Positions 11,523 through 24,700 are shown, counted from the stretch's first letter. The stretch: DNA of 64,000 nt from Anaeramoeba flamelloides (GCA_027625915.1 JANTQA010000015.1:7593001-7657000); one strand, 5' to 3'. Program-made: numbers and translations. Notes: generated from the sequence alone by a model not told the origin.

Positions 11523-12565
11523 AACTCAATTCCAAAAATTGTAGCACACCTTCAAAATCAATTTAATTCCAAGAAAAGTGATATTTGACTCTTAAATAGA
11601 AACATTAGATATTAACAATCAATGTAAATAATTTTAAAGTTAATTATTTATCATTTTTTTTCATTATTTTTTGATTTTTGATTTTTTTTGTATTCTTTTT
11701 TTTTAAATAAAAAAAAAATTTTCTTTTTTTTTCAAAACTTTTCGAAAATCTCAAAATCACTTTAAAATGAAATTTAAAAGTTTTCATTCTGATCACAAAA
11801 AAAAATTTTTTTTTTTCTCAAAAAGAAAAAAGATTCTTTTTTTATCGAGAAAAATTTTTTTGAAAAAAAATCATGATATGGGGTGCTCGGACACATGGCC
11901 TACAAATAGACCTTATTATTATTAATGGAAGTGTGAATACTGAATGTATTATTAATGATATTATCAAAAAAATCAAAGGAAATTCAACTCGCTAATTCAG
12001 AATATAGTGAGTTGAAATGGATTTTCCAAAAGGATGGAGCTTGTCCACATACCTCAAAAAAAAAACTCAAACTTACTTAAATCGGGGATGTAATGTTCTG
12101 GACCCTTGACCCCCAATTCCACAAGATTTAAATCCAATTGGGAATTTAAGGATACTAAACTGAAAAATTGTAACCAAAAAACGAAGAAGAATTTTTAAAA
12201 TTTTCACTAATGTAAGAAATGCTTTGAGTTGGGAAACCTAAGATAATTAGTAAACTCTATATTTAAAAGGATAGATTTAGTTATCAAAAGACAAGCCGAA
12301 TCTATTAATAGTTTTTATTAATTTTTCTTTCAATAAAAATGGATTTTTTTGGTAACCGTGTTCCAAAAAATAGGGGCACACTTTTTTTTATTTTTTCTTT
12401 TTTTATTTTTCGAATTGAATTTTAAATTTACTATAAAATATATAAATAGTATTAATTAAATATTTTCGGGTCTTTTATTATTTTAATGTTGAAATATCAT
12501 GTATTTTGGAGTATATTTTTATTAATGTAATTTTTTTTTTGTGTCCCATTTTTTGGAATTGAGTT
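11523..12565 (+). mobile_element. Decayed Tc1/mariner transposon
   Basis: A 1.04 kb element with terminal repeat AACTCAATTCCAAAAA at the left and its complement TTTTTGGAATTGAGTT at the right, each bordered by TA. Between about 11870 and 12310 the plus strand holds remains of a Tc1-type DDE transposase: pieces corresponding to WGC near the centre, QKDGACPHTSK, and VLDP..P.PQDLNPIGNL, the equivalent of the family motif VLDWPPQSPDLNPIENLW with its second catalytic Asp. Several stops and frame changes separate these pieces and the N-terminal DNA-binding half is not evident. The element is therefore a dead, internally shortened copy. Confidence 0.85.
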
Positions 12566-12841
12566 TAGTTAGAATATAAGTCAAGTAATATCAATATATT
12601 TTCGGTTGTTATCAGATAAAATAATTTCAAGCTTGTTGATTGATAATATTAAAAGTATATGACCTTTTCTCGTTGCATTTGAAATTAGTTAACGTTCTAT
12701 CATGAAATGAATTTTTTAAGCATTTAAAATAAAATTAATAAAATAAAGTAAAATAATTTTATTACAATTTTGTTTTAAAAACTTTTATGCAATAAATTAT
12801 GAATTTTTTTTCTTTTTTTTAATTTAAAAAAAAAACAAATA

Positions 12842-12937
12842 TTTACATATCTATATATCTATCTATCTATATCAAAATATATATAGATATATATTGAAAA
12901 TGTATAAATAAGTAAAGTGGTATTAAAATTATCTGGT

Positions 12938-12972
<35 letters not shown>
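12842..12972. repeat. Microsatellite and poly-T tract
   Basis: A (TATC/ATAT)-rich run near 12850-12895 is followed by about 30 consecutive T at 12943-12971. Simple-sequence DNA between the Tc1 relic and the neurochondrin 3' end. Confidence 0.8.
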
Positions 12973-12976
<4 letters not shown>

Positions 12977-13089
12977 AACGTGAAAAATGGTCTATTGAAG
13001 TTTGGCAACTGTTTTATAGATACTTTTATACAACCCCCTTTTTTTCGACCCTTTTGAAAAATGGATAAATTTTTAAAATAAAAAAATAA

Positions 13090-16000
13090 TTAATCATCCA
13101 ATTTTTTAAATGTTTCATTATTTAGAATTGTTTTAAAATCAAATTTTATAAATAAAACCTTTTTAACATTTAATGAAGATAAATCATCCACATTTGAATT
13201 TTTGATGATTGTTAATAATAAAAATTCAATTTCTTTAAAAAGCTTTTTGTCATATAATCTTAATAATAAATTTTCAGATTGCTTATCTAATATATTTAAA
13301 AACTTTCCCACAAAGCCTGATTGTATAATCATTTTAATAAATCTATTTTCTAAGTTTAAAATCTTGGATAATTTTGCAATTGACAATTGATAAATGGATC
13401 TTAATTCATCCCAAAGGTCTATATATAAACCATCTGTCGCAACGACAAAATATTTGAGTAAAAAGTTTGTTATTAATTCCAAAACATCTTTGCCGCCATT
13501 TGAAGGGAATAATTCGATCAATATTTGTAATAATAAAAGACCAACATAAAAATAAAAATCCAATGATTCCGAATTTTCAAGATCTTGAAGAATTTTTTTT
13601 GTTGCACGATGAATTGGACCAAACAATACAAACAATTGTTTTTTTATTAATAGTGATTTTTCATTATTCCTTTGTAAATTAATAATATTTAAAATTATTG
13701 ATAAGCTTGATGTTAATAATACTAAATTTTCATCAACGTTGGATTCATTAAATGTAAGCAAATTATAGAGATTGATTGCAAGAAATTCAATAACTCTTTT
13801 TAAACCGTTAATTTCGAGAAAGAGATCTATATTTTCTTGTTTTGTTGTGATATGTACTAAGCAAGGTAATAGAAATTTAAAAATTAAAAAATCATCAATT
13901 AATTTTAGTGAAAATATATATGGTATAATTTCTAAAATATCTTTACGATTCGCCAAATGTTCAAATGATAGCCATTGGCCCAAAGCTCTAATACAGATTG
14001 AAATTGTTTGTGGATTTATTGCAATTTGATCTGAAAATTTTTTACATTGAATTAAAAAGTCAATGATTAGATTAAATGATTGAAAAATAATTTTTTGGAT
14101 TTTTTCAATAAATTTGTCACTCAAAGTTGCCCATTGTTCTTTAATTAAATCCTTATAAGTCTTTCCAGCTGGTTTTGTAAGAAAAAATAGAGATTTTTCA
14201 AAAATTAAAAAACATGCAGAAATAATTGATTCATTATTTTTTTCTTCAATAAAAAATTGTTTTAATCGGTGATCATGCTTTGGTTGATTTGTTTCTTTAT
14301 TTACCTTTTCATTTTCATTTTCATTTTCATTTTCTGATTTTTCTTTTTCTTTGTTTGCCTTTTCATTTTCCTTTCCTTTTTCTTTTTCTTTTTCTTTTTC
14401 TTTTTCTTTTTCTTTTTTTTTTTCACTTTCATCTATCTTTTCATTTTTTTCCGATTTTTCTTTTTCTATTTTGTTCCTTTCGTTTTCATTTTCTTTACTA
14501 GTTTCATTTTTATTATTAGTTTTCTGATCATTTTCATTATTTTCATTTTGATTGGAATCTAATTTTTCATTGATATTTTTCTTTTTGTGATCATTATTTT
14601 CATTTTTATTTATTATTTTTATTTTTTTTTCTTCGTGCTTTGATTCCAATTTTTCATTTTCATTTTGATCCTTCACTTCGGTTTTTTCTTCAATTTCTAT
14701 TTTTATATCTTGTTTATTACTCTTTTCAATTTCTTTCTGGTTTTTGGTTTTTATAGTTTTTCCTGATGTTTTTGTTTTTATCGTTTTTTCAGATTTATTA
14801 TATAAATTTGGTTGTTCAAGGGTTTGTTTAAAAAAATATTCAAGTTCAATTAAAGAAAATCTTAAAAATAATTCTATTAATATTTGTGGATTTTCTTTGA
14901 TTTTTACATTGTCGTTTTCTTTTTCGTTTATTGTTTTTCGTATTTTTTCGATCAAATCATCGTTTTCTATTTCCCCTTTTCCTTCTTTTTTTTTCCGGTT
15001 TACGTTTCTGTTTCCTTTTTTCTTTTCTTTTTTCTTTTGTTTTAGTTTTCCCCTTTCATCATTTTTCTCTTCTTTCTTTCCCTGTCCTTCCTCGGTTTGT
15101 TTAATAAGTTCATTCTTTTCAATTGTCCAATATTCGCCAAAGCATTCTAATAATTTCGAAGTCAATTTTAGTGCAAAATTTTTGACTCTTTGTGGTATTT
15201 TATTATTAAATATTTCTCTTAGTGCTCTTCGAAAATTAGTAAAAATTTTTGTTCTTTTTTTTAAAACTATATTATCAAATTCTTTTTGGAAATTATAAAC
15301 ATTTTTATGGTATAAAAAAAATGAATAAAAAGTTTCCAATAATAAAAATTTAACAGCAACTTCCCCTTCGAGAAAAATTTGTGTGAATTTCTCTAAAAAT
15401 TTAACAATTAATTCAAATTTTGTTATTATTCCTGCCAATTTACAAATTAAAAAACTATTATTTAATAAATTCAAGAGTTGGAAATAATATTTGGATTCAC
15501 AATTAAGTAAAATATTTATCATTTTTTGATTAAATTTAATTTTTGAAAGTACTTTTCGAAATTCCATTTCTTGAAAGTTATTCTGAAAAATAATAGAAAC
15601 CATATTAATTGCTAAATCTTTTAATTCTTCAGATAACTTAGATTCGCGAAGAAGCAAATTTACTAGTGCTGGAAAGATTCTTAATCGCACACTTGTGGTT
15701 TTTATTAATTTCGGATCAGCTATTATAATTGAACAAAAAGTTAATCCTAATTCTAGGAAAAAATTTTTCTGTTTATTGTCTATTAATATTAATATAAAAA
15801 AATAAAGTAAATAATAATAAAAAAAAATATAGTTTGGGAATTTAGAGGTATTGGTAGATGATGGTTTAATATTATAACAAATTAAAATATTATTAAATTC
15901 TAAATGGGTGTGATGTAACGTTTATATGGACCTTTATTTATTTTTTTTTTTTTGTAAAAAAAATAACTTTTTAATAAATTTATAAATTTAAATTTTGTTT

Positions 16001-16180
16001 CATTTTCATTTTAATTTTTATGATTAAAGATAAACTGTAAGATTTATTTTTTACATTATATGTACTCAAAATTATAAGATAAATTATATAAATAAATAAA
16101 AATATATTTTTTTTATACGATTTTTTAACTCAATTATCAAATAATTATCCTTAAAGGTTATATATTATTAATCTGAAAAT

Positions 16181-16245
<65 letters not shown>

Positions 16246-19200
16246 ATGTATGTATGTATGTATCACGGGTAGTACAATCATTCGTTTTAAAATCACGAAA
16301 GACTTATAAAATCGCCTTTTTTAGAATTTTTTACATGTTTTTTCGTTTCATTCGTTGTTTTATTTTATTATTTTTTCTAAAAGTTCTCGAATTCTTTTGA
16401 AATCATACTTTTTGTTTCTGGGATGTGAAAAAATGCAAACAAAAAAAATTAAAAACAATGAAAAAAAAGCAATTATATATGTAGGAAGTAGTTGCTTTAA
16501 AAGCGTTGGAAAACAATGGGAATTTGCTATTTCCCATTCAAGTGTGTATGTTGTATTTAATGCTGTGGAAATAATTTGATTTTCTATTTTAAAAACACCA
16601 AAATAATCCAAAGCAGGTTTTCCGTTTAAAACTCTTGAAAATTGTAAACTTTTTAAACACGGAGAAAAAGAATTAATTTTTTTTTTTTAAATTACTAGTT
16701 GGGGAAGAAAAGTGGTCAAAATTTAACTTTTTTTTTACCAATTCCAAATTAGATCATCTCACGTGTTTTTTTGTGTTTTGATTGCATATATATATCATAC
16801 AAACAAATTTTATGCGTCACACACGCGTGTAAAACGTGTTTAATGAAATCAAAAAAATCGTCATGCCTATGATATATATAAATAACAAAACATATTTTTC
16901 AGTATAATTAGTGCATCATTAAAATAGTTAAACGGGATAAATTAAGTCTTCATATAAGCTCTAATCGAGACAGAAATATAAATTGGGAGGTATCTCTGAA
17001 AAATCATTTTTTTTTATCTTTTTATTTCTCTCTGTCTTTTTTTTTTTTCATTTCTGTTAAAAACTCCAAAACAATTTAGATCTCCTTTTATATTGAAGTT
17101 CAATTAGTTATTTTGGAGATCTTAAAAATAATCAAATTTTTTCAACAAATTTTTAATAATAGATCAATCACAGAAAAAACCATTACCAAAATATCGTAAT
17201 CAAAAAAACTCTTATTGTTGTTAGGCTCCATTTTTTCTTTAGTCGTTGATTTTTTGTTTTCTAGATTGATCTTATTTTTCATTTTCGGATTCTATTAAGG
17301 TTTCCAATTAAAAATCATGTTGAACTTTTTTTTCACAGCAATTATTTTTTAGAATAAATTTAAGGGGTTTTCGGGCTATAATCTTGCGTATATTATCGCT
17401 AGGATAAATAATTATATATAAATTTAGAGTTTCAGGAAGTGCTGTAGAGCGCTGTAGAGTACCTGGCTTTTTCTGAATTTAAAAGAATAGAGAAAAATCC
17501 AAGATTTTACTCAATTATTTTAAATTTTGGAAAAGCTAACAACAGTTTTTTTTAATTTTAGAAATAATAATAAAATTTTAAAACTTTTCTTTTTATTTCT
17601 TAAATTAAAAATAAAACGAACGAACAGTATCGTAGAGTGCCGTGGAGTGCCTATCTTTTCCAAATTTCAAAAGAATGGAGTAAAATTAATGATTTTACTC
17701 AATTCTTTTAAATTCTGGAAAAGCTAATGGCGATTTTCCAAATTTTAAGAAATAAAAAGAAAATTTCTTAAAATTTTATTATTATTTCTAAAATTAAAAA
17801 AAAAACTAACGGAAAGTGCCTATGTTTTTTTTACTTTGAGAAATAAACAGAAAATTTATATAAATTTTCTGTTTATTTCAAAAATTAAAAAAAACCTAAC
17901 GGCAAACATGATGTAATTTTGCTTGGCCACTTCTTTTCTTGATAATAAAAAAAAAAAATTAAGGGTTTTTTTTTTAATTTTTTATCTGTGCATTCTTTTT
18001 TTATTTATTCTATTGGTGTTTGAATAATAAACGAAAAAAAATTTTCACTTCATTTTCATATTTTTCTCTTTTTAAATAAATTCCTCAAATTTCAACCTAT
18101 TTCTTTGCTTGGTGCTTTTTTATGTTTGCTATATTTGAGTTGGACTACGAATCCTAAATGAAATCAGATTTTAGCATTGAAAAAAAGATAATAAAATCGG
18201 CAGAAATTTTATCCCATTTAAATTTCAAATACAGACTTTCCAATCATACTGTAAACTATTTATAAGACATGAAGATTTCGCTGTCTCTTATACAATTGTC
18301 TTTTATGAAATAGAGAATTCAATTTCTATTTTTGTTATCTGAGAAATTTTCAATTTTTATTACATCATAAAAGGAAATTTTTTTTATAATAAACAAATGG
18401 CAAAAATTGAATTTCGAAAGAATAGAAACCACAGAAATTACAGAAATCACAGAAACTTGAAAAACGTTACGATCATTACTTTTAAATTGTTAAAGCCTGT
18501 GATTTTGCGAATTTTGGGGATTGAAGATTTGTATTAAGGTATGTTTTTTTATCAATTTGTTTGTCAATGTCCAAAACCAAAAAATTGATAACATAATTTT
18601 TTTACTCTTCAATTATAAAATTTATGGTTTATGATATATCATGGAATCAACATTTTTAGGGTTTGTCATACATTATAAAATTTTATACATCGAAAATGGA
18701 TTTCTATGTCTAATAAATTTGCATGGTATGGTTCAAACGGGTGTACTGGTAGTATAAGATATGTTTAACATCGGTTTTTTAGTTCGTAATGATATATTCT
18801 TTTTGATTTAATGTTAGTAGTCTCAATGGAAAATATATTTAAAAAAATTATCAAAGATTTTGTATCATTAAAAATTCAATACAGAAAATCATCTTTTTTC
18901 AACGAAGAGAAACAAACAGACCTATAAATATCCCCATCTCAAATCATATTTCCACGACTAATTTTCCTGTTGATAAGTTTTAAAAAGTTTTTCAGGAAAA
19001 GAGGTTTAGCAATTTAATATATTGGTTTTGTGGATGGGTTTGCCAATCGTTTTCGTTTTTCACTTTTTAGAAATGACTTTATTTACGAATATATGGAAAA
19101 GAGTATGTTTTTGGATCTTTGATCTTGCTGATAAAAATAAATAACCAAGAGCTGTTTGTAAACAATTATTTAGACGAGTTCATTGGACAAGGTGCTAAAG

Positions 19201-19598
19201 GTGTTCGTTTTAATTGGTGTATAATTTTTTTTAAAGGTAATTTTTAAGAGTTTGTATTTGAAGAACAAATAATTGCTGTTTTTCAAAATAGTTGTTCTTA
19301 TTTCTGAAAGCAACGTTTAGACACTTTAAAAAAAAAAAAAAGAATCTGGTTTTTGTTTTGTTTTTGGTCTGACAAACTGAAAATCTAAAGAACAAAATTC
19401 AGTGTGGAGTATAAAATATTTACCTGAGTTAACAGCAAGTATTCGAATTAAAAAGCTTGTACCCACAGCCTGAATAACTTTTTTGATCGATTCTGTGTCA
19501 TTTGTCTTGATGATCCTTGAAGCAAAGATTAAACCAGCAATTTTCTCTTCATTTGAGCTTGAACTTAACAATTTTAAACAATTTTGCAGATCAGTCAT
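13090..19598 (-). CDS. NCDN: Neurochondrin-like protein (two exons)
   Basis: Helical-repeat protein of the neurochondrin family, a cytoplasmic scaffold. Exon 1 is 19598-19424 and exon 2 is 15779-13090, joined in phase 1 to give 954 residues. The ATG at 19598 opens MTDLQNCLKLLSSSSNEEK, matching the family N-terminus. Joining the exons aligns AVGTSFLIRIL...LGLTFCSIIIADP with the corresponding stretch of animal neurochondrin. Further matches are NFALKLTSKLLECFGEYW (about 259-276), ICIRALGQWLSFE, FLLPCLVHIT and LYIDLWDELRSIYQL near the C-terminus. The protein is longer than the roughly 730-residue human one because of two Lys/Glu/Asn-rich insertions, about residues 288-355 and 388-558; the second includes a KEKEKEKEK run. 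Reading upstream of 15779 in the same frame gives no ATG, which supports the intron. The gene is divergent from uS8, with 456 bases between start codons. Confidence 0.88.
16183..16262. repeat. (TA)n-(TG)n-(TATG)n compound microsatellite
   Basis: Alternating TA passes into about 17 TG units and then about nine TATG units without interruption. It lies within the long neurochondrin intron and produces an artefactual Cys-Val frame. Confidence 0.95.
17430..17910. repeat. Internally repeated block sharing units with 57180-57620
   Basis: Two units of the form AAAAGAATAGAGTAAAAT...ATTTTACTCAATTCTTTT (near 17478 and 17668), themselves small palindromes, alternate with units reading AAATTTTCTGTTTATTTC...AAAAAACCTAACGGC (near 17560, 17750, 17830). 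The same two kinds of unit recur at 57190-57350 and 57565-57615. The two loci probably derive from one transposable element family; its borders are not clear. Confidence 0.45.
19076..19250 (+). other. Coding-like island inside neurochondrin intron, unknown
   Basis: The plus strand is open for about 58 codons without an ATG. It reads YGKEYVFG early and FIGQGAKGVRFNW later, with better codon use than the surroundings, and ends at a stop soon after a GGTAAT. It might be a lost exon or pseudogene fragment inserted into the intron. No family assigned. Confidence 0.2.
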
Positions 19599-20054
19599 CT
19601 TTTTGATACTCTTTCAAAAGACAAAAAAAAGAGAGAACAAGAAAGAAAAAATGGAAATTTCGCTCTTTGTAAACACTAGCAATGTGCTGCTATAGGTCGA
19701 TATTAGATCTCGTTTTATAAAGGCCTAAACAATTCAACATAACTTTGATTTATAAATAAGTAGGTTACTCACTTAAAGGAACCAAAATTATTCCTAATTT
19801 CAGTTTCATTTGTTTAATTGATTGGAGACATTCTTCAAGTTTTTATTTTACTATTCTTCTCCAAAACTTCAATTAATATTTCCCAAATGATTTTTATAAT
19901 TTATGGAGTTTGGATTTTAAGAATATGGCTCGTTTAACTTTGCCTTATTACTTTTTAAAAAGAATTTGGACTAATAGTTGCAAATTGTTGTATTTCGAAT
20001 TAACATTTTTTTATAATTTCAAATCTTCGTTTTTAAATTCAAATTTAAAATAAA
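19599..20054. promoter_or_regulatory. Shared intergenic region between neurochondrin and uS8 start codons
   Basis: 456 bases separate the two divergent start codons. The stretch must hold both promoters or one bidirectional promoter. No TATA box or named element can be defended in such AT-rich DNA; the base just before each start codon is A-rich, as usual in this window. Confidence 0.4.
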
Positions 20055-20598
20055 ATGGTAAGAGTATCAGTTTTGCACGATTGTTTATTAACAATGAGAA
20101 ATGCTGAAAAAAGAGGAAAAAGACAAGTCCTCATTAGACCAGCATCAAAAGTTATAATCAAATTTTTACAAGTAATGATGAAACATGGTTTGTTTTTACT
20201 TTTCAACATTCTTATGCACTCATTGTTCACATTCCCAAAAACTAAAATAAAGTTTGCTTTTTAAGGTTTTTTTTTTTTTTTTTTTTTTTTTTCCTTTACT
20301 TTCACAAACAACAAACAATAACACATAAAAAAAAAAAGGATATATTGGAGAATTTGAAGTAATTGACGATCGAAGAGCGGGAAAAATTGTTGTTAATCTC
20401 ATTGGAAGAATTAACAAGTGTGGGTGTATTAGTCCAAGATTTGATGTAAAAGTAAAAGAAATTGAAAAATGGGTAAACAATTTATTGCCATCTAGACAAT
20501 TTGGATTTATTGTGTTAACGACTTCTTATGGAATTATGGATCACGAAGAAGCAAGAAAAAAACATACTGGTGGAAAGATTCTTGGATATTTCTATTAA
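20055..20598 (+). CDS. RPS15A: 40S ribosomal protein uS8 (S15a), two exons
   Basis: Small-subunit ribosomal protein that binds 18S rRNA in the platform region. Exon 1 is 20055-20187 and exon 2 is 20339-20598, joined in phase 1 across a GT-AG intron (20188-20338) with donor gtttgt. The product is 130 residues, exactly the usual eukaryotic length. It starts [20 protein letters not shown] and contains [20 protein letters not shown] across the splice site and GVMDHEEAR-like [20 protein letters not shown] at the C-terminus, all diagnostic. The intron contains long T and A runs, including an acceptor preceded directly by poly-A instead of a pyrimidine tract. Confidence 0.97.
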
Positions 20599-21921
20599 AT
20601 TTTTCAAAAAAGAAAAATTATTCTTTTTCTTTTCCATTTTTATTTTTACAAACAAAAGCAGAATGGAGTAATAGACAAAAAAAAAAAACAAAAAAAAATA
20701 AAAAGTTTAAAAACATACAATGCTACACAAACTCGATCTCAACTTATAACTTGAGAAAAGTTTGTTCTCAATACTTTTTGTTTTTTCTTTAATTGTTTTT
20801 TTTTTTTTTTTTTTTTACCAACCAATTATTAAGCTAAAAGTCGACCATCTTTCAAGTTACACAAATCAGTTAATATTATTTTTAAAGAATGTTTCTTTGG
20901 ATAAATTGCTTGTCGAAAATACAGAATATCATACCCGTATTTTCAAAAGAAACTACAAAAAATTTTCAACTTCATTTACCAATTTTTCTTTCCAAATGGA
21001 GTTTTCAAATAAATGAGATTGTAATTTGTGATCTTGAACAATTTTTTTGCTTGGTACATTTTTATAAACATTAGTAAAATCTTGGGTGAATTAAGAAAGG
21101 AAAATGAAAAGAATTTTTAACAATAAACAAAAGATAATCAAAGATGAAATTTTATCTCATTGACATTTCAACAACCATTATAAAAACTAAAAAACTTAAA
21201 GGGTTCAAATTGATAGATTTAGAATATTTAAACAATACCCCAATTTAGAACGATTTATGGTAACTCAATAATTTAAATATATGATATTTCCATTCAAATA
21301 TGAGATATCTTTTTGAATTTTTGTTAATATTTTCAATTCAACAAAAAAAGGGAATTTCCGGTGGTTTTTTGAAAATTTCCAGTGTTTGTGGTTTGAAAGC
21401 AATAGTCCGCTATCAATTTTTTTTTGAATATCGTCTTTCTTATTTGAGTTTGCAAAAAAGAAGCAAAATAAGAACTGCGATTTTTCAAAAAAATTATGGC
21501 TTTTCGAGAAAAGGCAAAAGGACCCAAAATTAGTAAAAATATTCAGAGGTTGGAAAGTTAAAGAAAAAGAATTCAAATCAAAAAACAATTTGTGAATTGG
21601 AAAAAGTAATCACAAAATTGTTTTTTGTTCTAACAAACAAATAAACACGAAGATCGAAAATCTTCAGGAAAGAAAAAAGAAAAAGTAAAATGTTTGCTTT
21701 TTGTGAGGATAAAAAAAAAGAAAAAATAAAAAAAAAAAGAAAAAACAAAATTTATTTATGATTTCTATTTAAAAAGATAAAAAGGAACATTTATATAAGA
21801 TTAATGTTTTCTCTATCTAGATAAACTATATTTTAAATGGATTGATCGAGTTCTATTAAAAAGTTCAAAAGATAAGGAGTTTAAGACGGATAAAAATAAA
21901 AAAAAAAAAAAAGAAGCAAAT
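20599..21921. other. Convergent intergenic region, no gene seen
   Basis: Between the 3' ends of uS8 and ubiquitin-S27a. It contains homopolymer runs and short frames on both strands (for example 21265-21588) without consistent codon use, splice structure or recognisable domains. I see only 3' untranslated and spacer DNA. Confidence 0.5.
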
Positions 21922-22611
<690 letters not shown>

Positions 22612-22957
22612 TTAGAAATCAGACAGTCTAAAAAATAGAGCCAGAATTTACATTCTTTTTTTTTTATTTGATATTTACCATTTTTACCTCTTTCTCAAAG
22701 AAGACAATTTTTTTTTTTATCTTGGGGATGCTTTTTCATAACAAATTATTTTTTTTCTTTTAATTTTCAACAACATATCCTTCTTTCACAATTTAAATAC
22801 CTCACAATCTTTAAGTTAACAAAAAATCAACCATAAAAATTCGAGTGAAATAAAATAAAAAGCTTTTTGAGATAAAATCATGAAATATTGAGATCAAAGA
22901 ATAGCCATCTTGGTAAGTAAAGTTAAACGTTTTTCAAAAGAGTAAATGAAAAAATTA

Positions 22958-23182
22958 CTATTTGTTTCAAAATAAATGGATCAAAATTTTCATTCAGCTT
23001 TCCAAAAAGGTATTTTAAAAAATCATCTAAAATTTCAAATTTTTAATTCTTAAAACCAGCTGAAATTATTAATTTTACCTTTGAGAATTGAAGGTTTTGA
23101 TGATTTATTTTAATTGATTGGGATGTGATTTTTTTAGAAAAGATGAATGAAAATTTTGATTTTTTTATTTTACAATTAACAG
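22958..23182. mobile_element. Short MITE of the ATTTTCATTCAACTTTCC family, copy 2
   Basis: 225 bases bordered by TA. The left arm is CTATTTGTTTCAAAATAAAT...AAAATTTTCATTCAGCTTTCC and the right arm the imperfect complement ending ACAATTAACAG. The interior shares CAGCTGAAATTATTAATTTTACC with copy 1 at 6728. Confidence 0.7.
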
Positions 23183-24069
23183 TAAACCCAATAAGCTTAA
23201 GAAAGACATTGAAAAAACTTTTATTTCTCGCTTTTTTAAGGACTATCATAATTTAATACTCTATGGGGGTTTAGGTATGCTTTTCTAACCAATAAAAAAG
23301 ATTAATGAGTAAGCGAATTTGAATAAATTTAAAAAGTTCATTTTTTGGATGTTTTGTGACAAAAGATTTGATTGATCAAAATTACTTATCCAAAATCTCT
23401 AAAAAAAGTCAAAATTAAAATATGTTTTGAAAACATCTTTTGTTCATATGAGTTATACTATCTCTAAATATATATTTATGTCTTTGGAGCACGGTATTAT
23501 ATTGGAAAACGAAGTGGAAAGCATCTGAAATAAGTATGTGATGATTTTCCATCTTTTTTCAAGGTATATTTCTAATTTAATTTGTTGTGTGATTTTGCCA
23601 TTAAAACTAAGACCCAGAAAAATGAAAAGCCCACAAGATCACTTTTATTCAACACACTCAAATCTAAAACTGACTATTTTTCAAAAAAACACCAAATTTT
23701 CAATTTTTTGAAGAAACTTTGACTAAATATATTTAAAAGTTAATAAATACATAGCTAAACTGAGAAATTAGATTCACAAAACATGAAATTAGGAAAGCAC
23801 TTAAAGAGTTTCTTAATTTTAATTTTTTTTTTTTTTTTTGATGGATAATAAAGCACTCGACAAATGAATCCTTATATAATTTTTTTAACTGATTTTTTTA
23901 TCTTTTTTTTCTAAAGTTTTTGAAGAAAGAATCTACCTTTATTATCACAACATTGTAAAATCAATTAGTTTTTTATAGTTTTTAAAACCTTGAAAACAGC
24001 TGCAACTTCCAGAAAGTGTATACTTTATTCACAATAAATTATATTCTGAGTAATTTTCAATATATTTTT

Positions 24070-24578
24070 TTTAATATTTGTGATTTACAAAGTATTTGGA
24101 AAATCTATATAGACTAAATTCCAAAATTTTGTTCACAATATGAAGAGTTGAAAGAATAAAATTACGTAATTTTATATCCAATTTGGAAATATTTCCGATT
24201 TAACAAACTATTTTTATTTTATACCATTACTGTTTTTTTTTTTTTTTTGGTTTCCCTTTTTAGATATTACTGAATATTTTTCGTTTATGTGATCAAGATT
24301 TTTTTTTTATTTTTAATGGTCAAAGTTTAATATTGAGTTTGATAAATAAAAAAAAAAACATATTATTAGTTGACGATATCTTATCACCCAATCAACCATT
24401 AATCGTTGGTTGAATTTCAAGAATTTAACATTTTATTTTTTCTCGTCAGTTTTATCATTTGGGTAAGTTTTTTTTTTCATTTTTATTTTTTTATTTTTTT
24501 TTGTATAAAAATAATTACTTACAAAAAAAAATATTATTAATGACTTAATTATTCTTTTAATTTAATATTAGGTCAAAT

Positions 24579-24609
<31 letters not shown>

Positions 24610-24700
24610 TTCTGTTTTTATTTTTGATTTTGAATATGTCCAAAATTTTTGGAATGTTGATAAATTGTCCAAATTAAAATGGAATAATAACTAAAATTTT
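24070..24700. repeat. Dispersed repeat of about 600 bases, copy 1
   Basis: This aligns in patches with 30640-31240 in the same orientation. Shared landmarks are GAGTTGAAAGAATAA.A..TAC, TAATATTGAGTTTG, TATCTTATCA...GATTGATCAAC-like and GGAATGTTGATAAAT-like segments near the right end. Both copies contain a TA microsatellite. The borders are approximate and the class unknown. Confidence 0.45.

Larger units (their letters stand above)
15780..19423 (-). other. 3.64 kb intron of the neurochondrin gene
   Basis: Donor gtaaat at 19423 and acceptor ...aatattaatag at 15780. The phase fits (codon G|AC) and the protein alignment across the junction is gap-free, so no missing exon is required. Other introns here are 116-329 bases, so this one is more than ten times longer. 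It contains a GT/ATGT microsatellite, several repeats of an AAAAGAATAGAGTAAAATC type and one short coding-like island on the opposite strand near 19080-19250. Confidence 0.8.

Noticed and set aside
14280-15298. Plus-strand Phe/Leu/Ser-rich frames opposite the neurochondrin gene
   Set aside because: They are antisense shadows of its Lys/Glu-rich insertions; the minus frame has family matches.
16194-16400. Plus-strand frame rich in Cys-Val then Tyr-Val
   Set aside because: It is the translation of the TG/TATG microsatellite inside the neurochondrin intron.
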